Part shown: one piece after another, positions 9,186-18,022 of the stretch | How positions within the stretch are numbered: the stretch's first letter is position 1 | How the letters are laid out: the number at the start of each line of letters is the position of its first letter | Assembly (NCBI RefSeq): GCF_002261475.1 | Contig: NZ_NEVN01000013.1 | Coordinates: 186,001-250,000 of the forward strand | Length of the DNA stretch: 64,000 nucleotides | From: Bordetella genomosp. 5 | Lineage (GTDB): Bacteria; Pseudomonadota; Gammaproteobacteria; Burkholderiales; Burkholderiaceae_B | Reading direction: 5' to 3' | Position numbers and translations under genes: made by a program | The notes under the pieces: model-generated | Told to the model about the DNA's origin: nothing | Databases searched by the model: none | Seen by the model: the letters and a program-made list of their open reading frames with translations, nothing else

Positions 9186-9315
9186 CTCACGGATCACGCC
9201 TCGTTGGTCACGCCTCGCCGGGCGCACCTCGCTGGCCGGCCGCACCTCGCCGGCCGCCCCTCGCCGGGCGCACCTAGCCGGCCGCACTTAGCCGGCCGCC
9301 CCTAGCCGGGCGCCC
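9186..9315. repeat. 14-bp tandem repeat, site 2 (about 9 units, reverse orientation)
   Basis: Units close to CTCGCCGGCCGCAC, the reverse complement of the unit at sites 1 and 3, run from 9186 to 9315. Two diverged units come first (9186-9213), followed by seven clearer ones with one 4-base insertion near 9228. It occupies most of the first half of the gap between the Anbu gene and the next Bug gene. Confidence 0.8.
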
Positions 9316-9460
9316 CACGTTATCCCCATACGGGGCAACCCGCATTTCGCGCTCGCTAAGCAGCGCTTCGGTAAAGCCAAATTCCCCTGCCGCCGTCCCT
9401 GTCCGACACTAGCCGATCCCTGCCGCCACGTCCGGCGGGTCACAAGAACAGGAGCGAGAC

Positions 9461-10441
9461 ATGGAATTTCCCCGTATCCGCACGGCCGTCCTGGCCGGCG
9501 CGCTGGCGCTGACTGGCCCGGCCCTGGCCCAATCGGGCTTTCCCACGCATGCCATCACGCTGGTGGTGCCCTTCGCCGCGGGCGGGCCCACCGATGTGGT
9601 CGCGCGTGCGCTGGGCGCCTCCATGGCCAAGACGCTGGGCCAGAGTATCGTCGTCGAGAACCGCACCGGCGCGGGGGGCACCCTGGCGCCGAACTTCGTG
9701 GCGCGCGCCAATGCCGACGGCTACACCTTGCTGATCCACCACAACGGCATGGCGACCGCGCCGGCGCTGTATCGCAAGCTGCCCTACGATCCGCTCAAGG
9801 ACTTCGCCTACGTGGGCCAGGTCGCGGATGTGCCCATGACCGTGCTGGCGCGCAAGGATCTGCCGCCCAGCGATCTGGGCGGCTTCATCAAGTATGCGCG
9901 TGAACAGGGCAGCAAGATCAACCTCGCCAACGCCGGGCCGGGCGCGGTGTCGCAGCTGTGCGGCATGCTGCTGCAGGAGGCCATCGGCACGCAGTTCACC
10001 ACCATCCCCTACGCCGGCACGGCGCCCGCGATGAGCGCGCTGCTGGGCCAGCAGGTGGATGTGCTGTGCGACCAGACCACGCAGACCATTCCGCAGATCA
10101 AGTCGGGCAACGTGAAGTTCTACGGCGTCACCACGCTGGACCGCATCAAGGCGCTGCCCGACGCGCCCACGTTGCAGGAAGGCGGGCTCAAGGGCTTCGA
10201 GGTGAAGGTGTGGCACGGCATCTATGCGCCCAAGGGCACGCCGCCCGCCGCCATCGACAAGATCAACGCGGCGCTGCGCGCGGCGCTCGAGGATCCCGCG
10301 TTCACGCAGCGCATGGCCGAGCTGGGCGCCGAGATCGTGCCGCCCGCCAAGCGGACGCCACAAGGCCTGCAAAGCTGGCTGCAGGCCGAGACGGACAAGT
10401 GGGGTGCGATGATCCGCAAGGCGGGCGTCTACGCCGACTGA
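9461..10441 (+). CDS. Bug-family (tripartite tricarboxylate transporter) solute-binding protein
   Basis: A 326-residue periplasmic receptor of the Bug/TctC family, hugely expanded in Bordetella-type bacteria. The signal peptide is short and ends ALAQS. The mature part begins with the family motif FPTHAITLVVPFAAGGPTDVVAR, followed by ENRTGAGGTLAPNFVARANADGYTLL. Known Bug proteins bind carboxylates, amino acids or nicotinate-like compounds; the ligand here cannot be read from sequence. No TctA/TctB membrane genes lie nearby. It stands alone, and a strong bidirectional terminator separates it from metF. Confidence 0.92.
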   Translation: MEFPRIRTAVLAGALALTGPALAQSGFPTHAITLVVPFAAGGPTDVVARALGASMAKTLGQSIVVENRTGAGGTLAPNFVARANADGYTLLIHHNGMATAPALYRKLPYDPLKDFAYVGQVADVPMTVLARKDLPPSDLGGFIKYAREQGSKINLANAGPGAVSQLCGMLLQEAIGTQFTTIPYAGTAPAMSALLGQQVDVLCDQTTQTIPQIKSGNVKFYGVTTLDRIKALPDAPTLQEGGLKGFEVKVWHGIYAPKGTPPAAIDKINAALRAALEDPAFTQRMAELGAEIVPPAKRTPQGLQSWLQAETDKWGAMIRKAGVYAD

Positions 10442-10458
10442 AGCCGCTGGGCGCGCAG

Positions 10459-10494
10459 CATGCAAAACGGCACCCGAGGGTGCCGTTTTGCATG
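10459..10494. terminator. Strong bidirectional terminator between Bug and metF
   Basis: A 16-17 bp perfect stem CATGCAAAACGGCACCC / GGGTGCCGTTTTGCATG with a minimal loop. The AAAA/TTTT block inside the stem can serve transcripts from both directions. It follows both the Bug gene and the convergent ahcY-metF operon. Confidence 0.85.
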
Positions 10495-10509
10495 GAAGGC
10501 CGGGATCGT

Positions 10510-11352
10510 TCAGAGATCGAGGTTCTTCCAGATGGACAGCGTGGCGTCGCCCTGGTTGAGCGTGTAGAAATGCAGGCCCGGCGCGCCGTTGTCGAGCAGG
10601 GTCTGGCACAGCTCGGTCACCACCTCGGCGCCGAACGCGCGGATCGAGGCCTTGTCGTCGCCGAACTCGGCCAGACGCAGCCGGATCCAGCGCGGCAGCT
10701 CTGCGCCGCACATCTCGGAGAAGCGCGACAGCTGGCTGTAGTTGGTGATGGGCATGATGCCCGGCACGATCGGCACGGTCACGCCACGCGCGCGCGCACG
10801 ATCGACGAAGTCGAAGTACGCATCGGCGTTGAAGAAATACTGCGTGATCGCGGCGTTGGCGCCGGCCTGGACCTTGGTCACGAAATGATCGAGGTCCACG
10901 GTCGGGCTGACCGCCTGCGGGTGCATCTCGGGATAGGCCGCCACTTCGATGTGGAACCAATCACCGGTTTCTTCGCGAATGAAGCGCACCAGGTCGCTGG
11001 CATAGCGCAGCTCGCCGGCGTCGCCGCCCATGCCCGAAGGCAGGTCGCCACGCAGGGCCACCACACGCTTGATACCCTCGGCGCGGTAACGCGCCAGGAT
11101 CTCGCGCAGCTGGTCGCGCGTGGCGCCGATGCACGACAGATGCGGCGCCGCGTCGCACCCCAGATTGGAGAGCGTGCGAACCGTATCGGCCGTGCCTTCG
11201 CGCGTCGAGCCGCCCGCGCCGAACGTGACGCTGACGTACTTCGGCTGCATCGCCAGCAACTGCTTGGCCGCGCGCACCAGGCGCTCTTGCGCCGCGATGT
11301 CTCGCGGCGGAAAGAACTCCAGGCTGAGCGCGGGAGGGGTGGTCTGAGTCAT
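10510..11352 (-). CDS. metF: 5,10-methylenetetrahydrofolate reductase
   Basis: FAD enzyme making 5-methyl-THF for methionine synthesis. At 280 residues it is typical of the bacterial catalytic domain without the eukaryotic regulatory part. It shows the N-terminal SLEFFPPR, then VSVTFGAGGSTREGT, PSGMGGDAGELRYASDLVRFI and PGIMPITNYSQL. It is the last gene of the ahcY operon: its ATG overlaps the stop of the small membrane protein gene as TGATG. Joining SAH hydrolysis to methyl-THF supply under one SAH riboswitch is the expected methyl-cycle logic. Confidence 0.96.
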   Translation of the reverse strand: MTQTTPPALSLEFFPPRDIAAQERLVRAAKQLLAMQPKYVSVTFGAGGSTREGTADTVRTLSNLGCDAAPHLSCIGATRDQLREILARYRAEGIKRVVALRGDLPSGMGGDAGELRYASDLVRFIREETGDWFHIEVAAYPEMHPQAVSPTVDLDHFVTKVQAGANAAITQYFFNADAYFDFVDRARARGVTVPIVPGIMPITNYSQLSRFSEMCGAELPRWIRLRLAEFGDDKASIRAFGAEVVTELCQTLLDNGAPGLHFYTLNQGDATLSIWKNLDL

Positions 11353-11687
11353 CAGGGAATCAACTTGGTCAGCAGACCGGAGATGAGGCTATACAGGATC
11401 GCCCCGGCCACGGCCCACCAGAAGCCATTGACCTGGAACCCGCGCAGCACGGAGCCGGCGAACCAGAACAACAGCGCGTTGAGGACGAGCAGGAACAATC
11501 CGAGGGTCACGATCGTGATGGGCAGCGTGAGCAGCACCAATACCGGCTTGACCAGCATGTTGAGCAGGCCCAGCACCAGCGCCGCGATGAGCGCGGAACC
11601 GAAGCTTGCCACCGCGATGCCGGGCAAGAGGTACGCCACGGCCAGCAAGGCCACGGCGTTCAGGATCCAGACGAGTATCAATGCCAT
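11352..11687 (-). CDS. Small four-helix membrane protein (phage holin IV-like, PF04020 type)
   Basis: A 111-residue, almost wholly hydrophobic protein with about four predicted membrane spans, including MALILVWILNAVALLAVAYLLPGIAV at the start and a Trp/Phe-rich third segment. It resembles the widespread 'phage holin family' membrane proteins, which are mostly not phage genes. It sits between ahcY and metF in the same operon and overlaps metF by one base. Its role in the methyl cycle is unknown; this position recurs in related betaproteobacteria as far as I recall. Confidence 0.8.
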   Translation of the reverse strand: MALILVWILNAVALLAVAYLLPGIAVASFGSALIAALVLGLLNMLVKPVLVLLTLPITIVTLGLFLLVLNALLFWFAGSVLRGFQVNGFWWAVAGAILYSLISGLLTKLIP

Positions 11688-11758
11688 GATCGTTCTCCTG
11701 TGAGTAGCGAGGCCCGCGCCACTGCGGCGCGGGCTCTGCCCCTTATTGTGCTACAGGA

Positions 11759-13177
11759 TCAATAGCGGTAGTGACCCGGCTTGAAGGGGCCTTCGACCGG
11801 CACGCCGATGTAGTCGGCCTGGGCCTGCGACAGCGTGGAGAGGTTCACGCCCAGCTTCTTCAGATGCAGGCGCGCGACCTTTTCGTCGAGGTGCTTGGGC
11901 AGCACATAGACCTGACCCGAGGTGTAGGCTTCGTTGCGCGTGAACAGCTCGATCTGCGCGATGGTCTGGTTGGCGAACGACGAGGACATCACGAACGAGG
12001 GGTGGCCGGTGGCGCAGCCCAGGTTCACGAGACGGCCCTTGGCCAGCAGGATGATGCGCTTGCCATCCGGGAAGATGACGTGATCGACCTGCGGCTTGAT
12101 CTCTTCCCATTGCAGGTCTTCGATCGAGGCGACGTCGATTTCGTTGTCGAAGTGGCCGATGTTGCAGACGATGGCCTGGTCTTTCATGGCGTCCATGTGG
12201 GCGCGCGTGATGACGTTGTAGTTGCCGGTGGCGGTCACGAAGATGTCGGCGTGCTTGGCCGCTTCTTCCATGGTCACGACCTTGAAGCCTTCCATCGCGG
12301 CCTGCAGGGCGCAGATCGGATCGATTTCGGTGACCCACACCTGGGCGCGCAGCGCGACCAGCGCCTGGGCGCAGCCCTTGCCCACGTCGCCGTAGCCGGC
12401 CACGACCGCGACCTTGCCCGCGACCATCACGTCGGTGGCGCGCTTGATGCCGTCGACCAGCGACTCACGGCAGCCGTACAGGTTGTCGAACTTCGACTTG
12501 GTGACGGAATCGTTGACGTTGATGGCGGCGAAGGCCAGATCGCCCTTCTGGGACATCTGGTACAGACGATGCACGCCGGTCGTCGTTTCTTCGGTCACGC
12601 CCTTGACCTCGGCCAGACGGGCCGAGTACCACTTCGGATCACGCGCCAGCGTTTCCTTGATGGCGGCGAACAGCACGCGCTCTTCTTCGCTGCCCGGCTT
12701 GGCCAGCACCGAGATGTCCTTCTCGGCCTTGGCGCCCAGGTGCAGCAGCAGGGTCGCGTCGCCGCCGTCGTCCAGGATCATGTTGGCGTGACGGTCTTGC
12801 GGCCACTCGAAAATCTTGTGGGTGTACTGCCAGTACTCTTCGAGGGTTTCGCCCTTGATGGCGAACACGGGGGTGCCGGTCGCGGCGATGGCGGCGGCGG
12901 CGTGGTCCTGGGTCGAGAAGATGTTGCACGAGGCCCAGCGCACTTCGGCGCCCAGGGCCACCAGCGTTTCGATCAGCACGCCGGTCTGGATGGTCATGTG
13001 CAGGCTGCCGGCGATGCGGGCACCCTTGAGCGGCTGGCTGGCGGCGAATTCTTCGCGGATCGCCATCAGGCCGGGCATTTCGGTTTCGGCGATCGCGAGC
13101 TCGCGGCGGCCCCAGCCGGCCAGGCCCATGTCGGCGACGATGTAGTCGGCAACGGATTTGTCGGTCACTGCATTCAT
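11759..13177 (-). CDS. ahcY: S-adenosylhomocysteine hydrolase
   Basis: Splits SAH to adenosine and homocysteine with bound NAD, removing the product inhibitor of methyltransferases. It shows [15 protein letters not shown], the NAD-binding [13 protein letters not shown], and the conserved C-terminus KPGHYRY. The start at [14 protein letters not shown] gives 472 residues and has GGAG nine bases upstream. The open frame extends 39 residues further, but that part is untranslated leader lacking family similarity. Control is by the SAH riboswitch at 13299-13419. The holin-like gene and metF follow in the same direction. Confidence 0.97.
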   Translation of the reverse strand: MNAVTDKSVADYIVADMGLAGWGRRELAIAETEMPGLMAIREEFAASQPLKGARIAGSLHMTIQTGVLIETLVALGAEVRWASCNIFSTQDHAAAAIAATGTPVFAIKGETLEEYWQYTHKIFEWPQDRHANMILDDGGDATLLLHLGAKAEKDISVLAKPGSEEERVLFAAIKETLARDPKWYSARLAEVKGVTEETTTGVHRLYQMSQKGDLAFAAINVNDSVTKSKFDNLYGCRESLVDGIKRATDVMVAGKVAVVAGYGDVGKGCAQALVALRAQVWVTEIDPICALQAAMEGFKVVTMEEAAKHADIFVTATGNYNVITRAHMDAMKDQAIVCNIGHFDNEIDVASIEDLQWEEIKPQVDHVIFPDGKRIILLAKGRLVNLGCATGHPSFVMSSSFANQTIAQIELFTRNEAYTSGQVYVLPKHLDEKVARLHLKKLGVNLSTLSQAQADYIGVPVEGPFKPGHYRY

Positions 13178-13298
13178 GGTGTGAAACTCCACGTGGATAA
13201 GGTCAACGGCATTGGTCATCGCAACCGGCCGGACAACGCGAAGCACACACCGGAATCCTCGGCGCGCAATCGCCTTTCCCGCCCGAAGCGACAAAGGT

Positions 13299-13419
13299 GA
13301 GCGCCGTTGCTGCTGCCAGACCGCGATGCGATCCGACTGAACAAGGATTCCTGAGCCTGGCGATCCTGGCGCGGCGGGTGCATGGCACTCACCGGCGGTT
13401 CGTCGCAGCGCTCCTCAGG
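13299..13419 (-). ncRNA. S-adenosylhomocysteine (SAH) riboswitch
   Basis: Read on the minus strand, the leader contains, in order, CCTGAGGAGCGCTGCGACG, then GCCAGGCTCAGG, then AACGGCGCTC. These are the conserved blocks of the SAH riboswitch: GAGGAGCGCUGC pairs with the 3' GGCGCUC and CCAGGCUC pairs with the 5' CCUGAG. It ends about 120 bases before the ahcY ATG. SAH riboswitches turn expression on when SAH accumulates, which matches the gene it precedes. A variable stem of about 50 bases lies in the middle. Confidence 0.9.
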
Positions 13420-13472
13420 GATTGCGCCATTGTAGCGTCTGGGCGAGGGGCGCGAAAACCCCGAATAACATG

Positions 13473-14513
13473 TCATGCGCTCTGGATGCTCGGCTCGCTC
13501 CAGGCGGCGCGGCCGTCGATCGGGACGAGGGCGGCGAGCAGGTCGTGGGCGATGGCGTCCCAGGTGCGGGTGAGCGCATGGGCGCGCACCGTGGCGCGAT
13601 CCAGGGTCAGGGCCTGCGTGCAGGCGCGGGCGAGGTCCGCGTCGATGTATCCGGTGACGCCGTTGCGCACCACGGCGCGCGGCGCTTCGGTATCGAAGGC
13701 GGCCACCGGCGTGCCGCACGCCATGGCCTCCAGCATCACCAGGCCGAAGGTATCGGTCAGGCTCGGAAAGACGAACACGTCCGCGGCGCTGTAGAACGAC
13801 GGCAGTTGCGCGTCGGCCTGCGGCCCCAGGAAGTGCGCGTTGGGAAACTTCTTGCGCAGCCGCGCCTCGTCGGGCCCGCCGCCCGCCACCACTTTGCTGC
13901 CCGGGATGTCGAGCGACAGAAACGCGTCGAGGTTCTTCTCGCGGGCCACGCGGCCGACCGACAGATAGACCGGCCGCGGCAGGTGGGCGAACGCATCGCG
14001 CTCGACCGGCTGAAACTTCTGCCCGTCGACCCCGCGCGACCACACCTGCAGATTCGTGAGACCGCGCGATGCGACGATGTCGCGCACCGTCGGCGTGGGC
14101 ACCAGCACGCGCTGCGACGGCCGATGGAACCAGCGCATGAAGCGCCACGGCAGCGACGCCGGGATGCCCATGCGGGCCTCGAGATACTCTGGGAACATCG
14201 TGTGAAAGCCCGTGGTGAAGCGCCAGCCGCGCGACAGCGCCATGCGGCGCGCCGCCAGCCCCAGCGGGCCCTCGGTCGCGATGTGCAACGCGTCGGGCAC
14301 CGTGTCGCCCAGCACGCGCCGCAGCTGGCGGCGAGGCTGGATGCACAGGCGCAATTCGGGTTCGGACGGGGCGGGAATGGTGCGGGCGCCCTCGGGGCTC
14401 ACCACCAGAACGTCGTGGCCCCACTCACGCAGGAGCCGCAACATCGCGGTCCAGGTGCGGACCACGCCATTGACTTGAGGATGCCAGGCATCCGTGACGA
14501 GAACGATGCGCAT
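13473..14513 (-). CDS. Glycosyltransferase family 4 (mannosyltransferase-like)
   Basis: A 346-residue GT-B fold glycosyltransferase. The N-terminal MRIVLVTDAWHPQVNGVVRT is the acceptor-side signature seen in PimB/MgtA-like enzymes. The C-terminal FPSLTDTFGLVMLEAMACGTPVAAF contains the EX7E nucleotide-sugar motif. WSRGVDGQKFQP between the domains is also typical. It probably adds a hexose to a lipid acceptor; donor and acceptor are not determinable. It stands alone upstream of the ahcY leader, with its stop about 50 bases from the riboswitch. Confidence 0.85.
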   Translation of the reverse strand: MRIVLVTDAWHPQVNGVVRTWTAMLRLLREWGHDVLVVSPEGARTIPAPSEPELRLCIQPRRQLRRVLGDTVPDALHIATEGPLGLAARRMALSRGWRFTTGFHTMFPEYLEARMGIPASLPWRFMRWFHRPSQRVLVPTPTVRDIVASRGLTNLQVWSRGVDGQKFQPVERDAFAHLPRPVYLSVGRVAREKNLDAFLSLDIPGSKVVAGGGPDEARLRKKFPNAHFLGPQADAQLPSFYSAADVFVFPSLTDTFGLVMLEAMACGTPVAAFDTEAPRAVVRNGVTGYIDADLARACTQALTLDRATVRAHALTRTWDAIAHDLLAALVPIDGRAAWSEPSIQSA

Positions 14514-14587
14514 GGGTAGGACCTGTCGTGAGCGATGGCACGATTAGGCCTACGGCAGATGACATGCCAAAGACAGGCGGGCCGGGC

Positions 14588-14926
14588 TCAGGGCCGGCGC
14601 GGATAGCCCTGCGCCAGGATGCGGGTCCAGACGGCCTGCTTCTCTTCTTCGGTCATGAAGACCCAGTTGGCGACTTCCATGGCGCTGCGTCCGCAGCCAC
14701 GGCAGATCTCGTCGAACAGGGTCGAGCAGATGGCAACGCAGGGCGAATCGGTGGCCGTGAACGCCCGGTCGGCGCCGGTGCGCCCGGCCGGGGCGCTTGC
14801 GCCCACGGCAGTGCCGCCGCCCGCGCCGTTGCCCGCCCCCGCCGGCTCGTTCACGTCGGCACGGCGGATCTCGGTCACGCTAAATTCGGGGTCGGAAGAG
14901 GCGTTGCGCCGGGGGGCTCGATTCAT
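14588..14926 (-). CDS. DUF1289 protein (small Cys-rich)
   Basis: A 112-residue protein whose second half carries the DUF1289 motif SPCVAICSTLFDEICRGCGRS followed by EVANWVFMTEEEKQAVW. The four Cys probably bind a metal or cluster. The function is unknown. The N-terminal 50 residues are Ala/Gly-rich, low in complexity and poorly conserved, so the true start may be internal. It lies between two unrelated minus-strand genes with small gaps. Confidence 0.75.
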   Translation of the reverse strand: MNRAPRRNASSDPEFSVTEIRRADVNEPAGAGNGAGGGTAVGASAPAGRTGADRAFTATDSPCVAICSTLFDEICRGCGRSAMEVANWVFMTEEEKQAVWTRILAQGYPRRP

Positions 14927-14961
14927 CGGCGAAGCTTACCATTCGCGCTCCGGCCCCTATT

Positions 14962-15867
14962 TCATACCCCTGCCGCCGGAGCGTGTATGCCGAAGAACGC
15001 CAGCGCCTCGTCGCGCACCGCGTCGGCCGCCTCCTCGGGCAGGTAGTGCGCGGCGTCCAGCGCCCGGCCGTCGACCTCGCGGCAGACCGCCCGCCAGAGA
15101 TCGAGCACCGCGAAATTGCGGCCGACCGCGCCGCGCTCGCCCCACAGCACCCGCACCGGCATCGCCAGGCGTTCGCCCGCCGCTCGGCCGGCCCGGTCGT
15201 GCTCCAGATCGACGGTGGCCGAGGCCCGGTAGTCTTCGCAGATGCCAGTGGCCCAGCCGGGCAGACGCGCGCAACGCTCGTAATCGGCGAGCGCCTCGGG
15301 CGTGAAATGCGCCAGCCCGCCCGGCCGTCCGCCCATCACCGACCGGACATAGAAAGCGGGATCGTGGCCGATGAAGGTTTCGGGACCCGGCGCCGGCTGG
15401 ATCAGCCAGAACCAATGAAAGTACGCCTGCGCGAAGGCCCGCGTGGTGCCTTCGTACATGTCGAGGGTGGGCGCGATGTCGAGCAGCATCATGGCCTGAA
15501 CGGCCTCGGGCCGATCCAGCCCCAGACGGTGCGCGACCCGGGCGCCGCGATCGTGCGCCAGCACGCTGTAGCGCGGCAGGCCGAGCGCCTGCATGAGCGC
15601 GTGCATGTCGGCCGCCATGGTGCGCTTGGCGTGCGCCGAGTGATCGGGCGACGCGGGCGGCTTGGCGCTGTCGCCATAGCCGCGCAGATCCGCGGCCACG
15701 CAGGTGTAGCGCTCCGTGAGCGCGGGCCACAGGCGCTGCCAGATCAGATGATTTTGCGGATGACCATGCAGCAACAGCAGCGCCGGGCCCTGGCCCGCGG
15801 TGCGGGCGGCGATCTCGATGCCGTTGACCTGATAATGGCGTAGCGGCGCGTCCAGCAATTCACTCAT
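14962..15867 (-). CDS. Alpha/beta hydrolase of the haloacetate (fluoroacetate) dehalogenase type
   Basis: A 301-residue alpha/beta hydrolase. Nucleophile Asp106 sits in the motif HDRGARVAHR, with Arg107 and Arg110 where fluoroacetate dehalogenases bind the substrate carboxylate. His151-Trp152 (YFHWFWL) matches the halide-pocket His-Trp pair, a Tyr in CEDYRAS matches the third halide ligand, and His274 (AHYLPEE) is the likely catalytic His. These residues make a haloacetate dehalogenase more likely than an epoxide hydrolase, though the substrate is inferred. It overlaps leuD by four bases and ends the Bug-leuC-leuD operon. The open frame upstream of 15867 is a shadow of leuD. Confidence 0.8.
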   Translation of the reverse strand: MSELLDAPLRHYQVNGIEIAARTAGQGPALLLLHGHPQNHLIWQRLWPALTERYTCVAADLRGYGDSAKPPASPDHSAHAKRTMAADMHALMQALGLPRYSVLAHDRGARVAHRLGLDRPEAVQAMMLLDIAPTLDMYEGTTRAFAQAYFHWFWLIQPAPGPETFIGHDPAFYVRSVMGGRPGGLAHFTPEALADYERCARLPGWATGICEDYRASATVDLEHDRAGRAAGERLAMPVRVLWGERGAVGRNFAVLDLWRAVCREVDGRALDAAHYLPEEAADAVRDEALAFFGIHAPAAGV

Positions 15868-16529
15868 GCGGTTTCCTTGGCAGTCTGGTCCAGCCGCGCG
15901 CGAACCCGCGCCGCGGCATCCTGCAACCAGGGCTGGCGCTGCCGGTGCGCAGCTTCGAAGCGCGTGATCTCCGGCAGTTGGCGCAGCGTGGCGCCGATCA
16001 TGTCCAGCCCCTCGGCCACCATGCCACGCTGACGCGCCGACATCGCAAAATCGTAGCGCACGTCGTCGCCCGCCCGCACCTGACCCGCCAGCACGTCGAT
16101 CTCGAGTTCGCAGGTGTCCGGCCGCGCCACCCGGCCGAGCAGCGCCTGCACCTGCGCGTCGGGCAGACGGATCAGCAGCAGGCCGTTGTTCATCGCGTTG
16201 GCATGAAAGATCTCGCCGTAACTCGGCGCGATGATGGCGCGCACGCCGAACTGCTGCAGGCCCCACACCGCGTGTTCGCGGCTGGAGCCGCAGCCGAAGT
16301 TCGGTCCGGCCACGAGGAACGCGGGCTGGCGCCAGGGCGCCTGATTGAGCACGAAGTCGGGGCGCGGCGCGCCGCTGGCGTCGAAGCGCAGGTCGTAGAA
16401 GAGCCCGCGGTCCAGACCCGCCTTGTCGATGATGCGCAAGAATTGCTTGGGCATGATCTGGTCGGTGTCAAGATTCGAATACGGCAGCGGCGCGGCCACA
16501 CCACGCAGCACGGTAGAGGAAGAGGTCAT
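15864..16529 (-). CDS. leuD: Isopropylmalate dehydratase-type small subunit
   Basis: A 221-residue swivelling-domain subunit of the aconitase superfamily. It shows PYSNLDTDQIMPKQFL near the start and NFGCGSSREHAVWGLQQFGVRAII in the middle, the LeuD signature. It overlaps leuC by four bases and the dehalogenase-like gene by four bases. With no leuB or leuA nearby and a Bug receptor upstream, it may serve a catabolic hydroxy-acid dehydratase rather than leucine synthesis. That alternative is inference. Confidence 0.88.
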   Translation of the reverse strand: MTSSSTVLRGVAAPLPYSNLDTDQIMPKQFLRIIDKAGLDRGLFYDLRFDASGAPRPDFVLNQAPWRQPAFLVAGPNFGCGSSREHAVWGLQQFGVRAIIAPSYGEIFHANAMNNGLLLIRLPDAQVQALLGRVARPDTCELEIDVLAGQVRAGDDVRYDFAMSARQRGMVAEGLDMIGATLRQLPEITRFEAAHRQRQPWLQDAAARVRARLDQTAKETA

Positions 16530-17965
16530 CGCGCGGCTCCCGCGGCTAGCTGCGCATCGATCGTGCGCACGTCGGTGATGCGGCCGGTGAGGGCCGCCGC
16601 CGCGGCCATGGCCGGGCTCATCAGGTGGGTCCGGCCGGCGCGTCCCTGCCGTCCCTCGAAATTGCGATTGGTGGTCGACGCGCAGCGCTCACCCGGCGCC
16701 AGCATGTCGTCGTTCATGGCCAGGCACATCGAGCAGCCGGGCTGGCGCCATTCGAACCCGGCATCGATCAGGATGCGATCCAGGCCTTCGTCGTGCGCCT
16801 GATCGCGCACCGCGCCCGAGCCGGGCACCACCATCGCGCGCACGCCCGGCGCCACATGGCGGCCCTGCACGATCTCGGCCACGCTGCGCAGGTCTTCGAT
16901 CCGCGCGTTGGTACAGGACCCGATGAAGACGCGGTCGATGGGCACGCCCGCGATGGGCTGGCCCGCCTGCAGCCCAACGTAGTCGAGCGCCTTGCGCGCG
17001 GCCAGCGCCTGCAGCGCATCTCCCGCGGCCTCGGGATCCGGCACGACGGCGTCCACCGGCAGGGCCTGATCGGGGCTGGTGCCCCAGGTCACATACGGGG
17101 CGATGCCGGCCGCATCGATCGTGAACTCGCGGTCGTACACGGCGTCGGCGTCGCTGTGCAACGACGCCCAGCTGTGGCGCGCGTCCCGCAGCTCTTCGGG
17201 CGTGAGGTGCAGCGCGCGGGCACTCACGTAGGCATCGGTGATGGCGTCGGGCGCGATCAGGGCCGCGCGCGCGCCGGCCTCCACCAGCATATTGCACACC
17301 GTCATGCGCGCCTCGGCCGAAAGCGCGGCGATGGTCGTGCCGCACAGCTCCACCGCGTAGCCCACCGCGCCCTGCGCGCCGATACGATGCACGATGTAGA
17401 TGACCAGGTCCTTGGCGCTCACGCCCGGGCCCAGCGCCCCGTCCACGCGCACCCGCATGTTGCGGGCCACGCGGTACACGAGGGTCTGCGTGGCCAGGAT
17501 GTGCTCGACCTCGGAGGTGCCGATGCCGAAGCCCAGGGCGCCGAGCGCGCCGTAGGTGGTGGTGTGGCTGTCGCCGCAGAGCACCACCATGCCCGGCAGG
17601 ATCATGCCGTGTTCGGGCGCGATGACATGCTCGATGCCCTGCAGCGGATCGGTGGTGTCGAACAGCGCGATGCCCTGCGCATCGCAGTTGCGCTTGAGGT
17701 TGCGCGCCTGCAGCGCGGCGTCGTCCTGCACGATCACGCGATCGCGCGCCGCCACGGGGTGGGTCGGAATCACATGGTCCACCACCGCCATCTGCTGGCG
17801 CGGCCGCAACACCTCGCGGCCCCGCGCGGCCAGCCCCGAAAAGGCCTGCGGGCTGGTGTACTCGTTCATGATGTGCAGATCGACATAGAGCAGCACATGC
17901 TCGTCGTCGAGCCGTGCCACCTCGTGCGAGGCCACCAGTTTGTCGTAGAGGGTGCTGCCGGTCAT
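16526..17965 (-). CDS. leuC: Isopropylmalate dehydratase-type large subunit
   Basis: A 479-residue [4Fe-4S] aconitase-family subunit. Cluster-ligand motifs are FIGSCTNARIEDLR and QPGCSMCLAMN; HTTTYGALGALGFGIGTSEVEH and NRNFEGRQG are also present. The N-terminus STLYDKLVASHEVARLDDEH departs from the biosynthetic LeuC of betaproteobacteria. It is the second gene of an operon starting with a Bug receptor, opposite a LysR gene. A paralogue acting on an imported hydroxy-diacid, such as a methylmalate, is possible. The name leuC is given by family only. Confidence 0.88.
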   Translation of the reverse strand: MTGSTLYDKLVASHEVARLDDEHVLLYVDLHIMNEYTSPQAFSGLAARGREVLRPRQQMAVVDHVIPTHPVAARDRVIVQDDAALQARNLKRNCDAQGIALFDTTDPLQGIEHVIAPEHGMILPGMVVLCGDSHTTTYGALGALGFGIGTSEVEHILATQTLVYRVARNMRVRVDGALGPGVSAKDLVIYIVHRIGAQGAVGYAVELCGTTIAALSAEARMTVCNMLVEAGARAALIAPDAITDAYVSARALHLTPEELRDARHSWASLHSDADAVYDREFTIDAAGIAPYVTWGTSPDQALPVDAVVPDPEAAGDALQALAARKALDYVGLQAGQPIAGVPIDRVFIGSCTNARIEDLRSVAEIVQGRHVAPGVRAMVVPGSGAVRDQAHDEGLDRILIDAGFEWRQPGCSMCLAMNDDMLAPGERCASTTNRNFEGRQGRAGRTHLMSPAMAAAAALTGRITDVRTIDAQLAAGAAR

Positions 17966-18022
17966 GGCCGTTCCTTGCTGCGTGATGAGGGATCGGCGGG
18001 CACGCCCGCCGGATCCGGGTGA

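Larger units (their letters stand above)
9146..9460. other. Intergenic stretch between Anbu and the Bug gene
   Basis: This 315-base gap holds the hairpin at 9152 and the 14-bp repeat array at 9186-9315. The remaining 145 bases are less GC-rich and presumably carry the promoter of the Bug gene, but no convincing -35/-10 pair was found. AGGAG precedes the ATG at 9461. Confidence 0.7.

Noticed and set aside
11352-11687. The holin-family gene as a prophage trace
   Set aside because: It is embedded in the ahcY-metF operon with overlapping codons, and no phage genes are near.
13178-13294. A 39-codon N-terminal extension of ahcY
   Set aside because: It runs through the leader between riboswitch and gene, lacks family similarity, and the shorter start has a ribosome-binding site.
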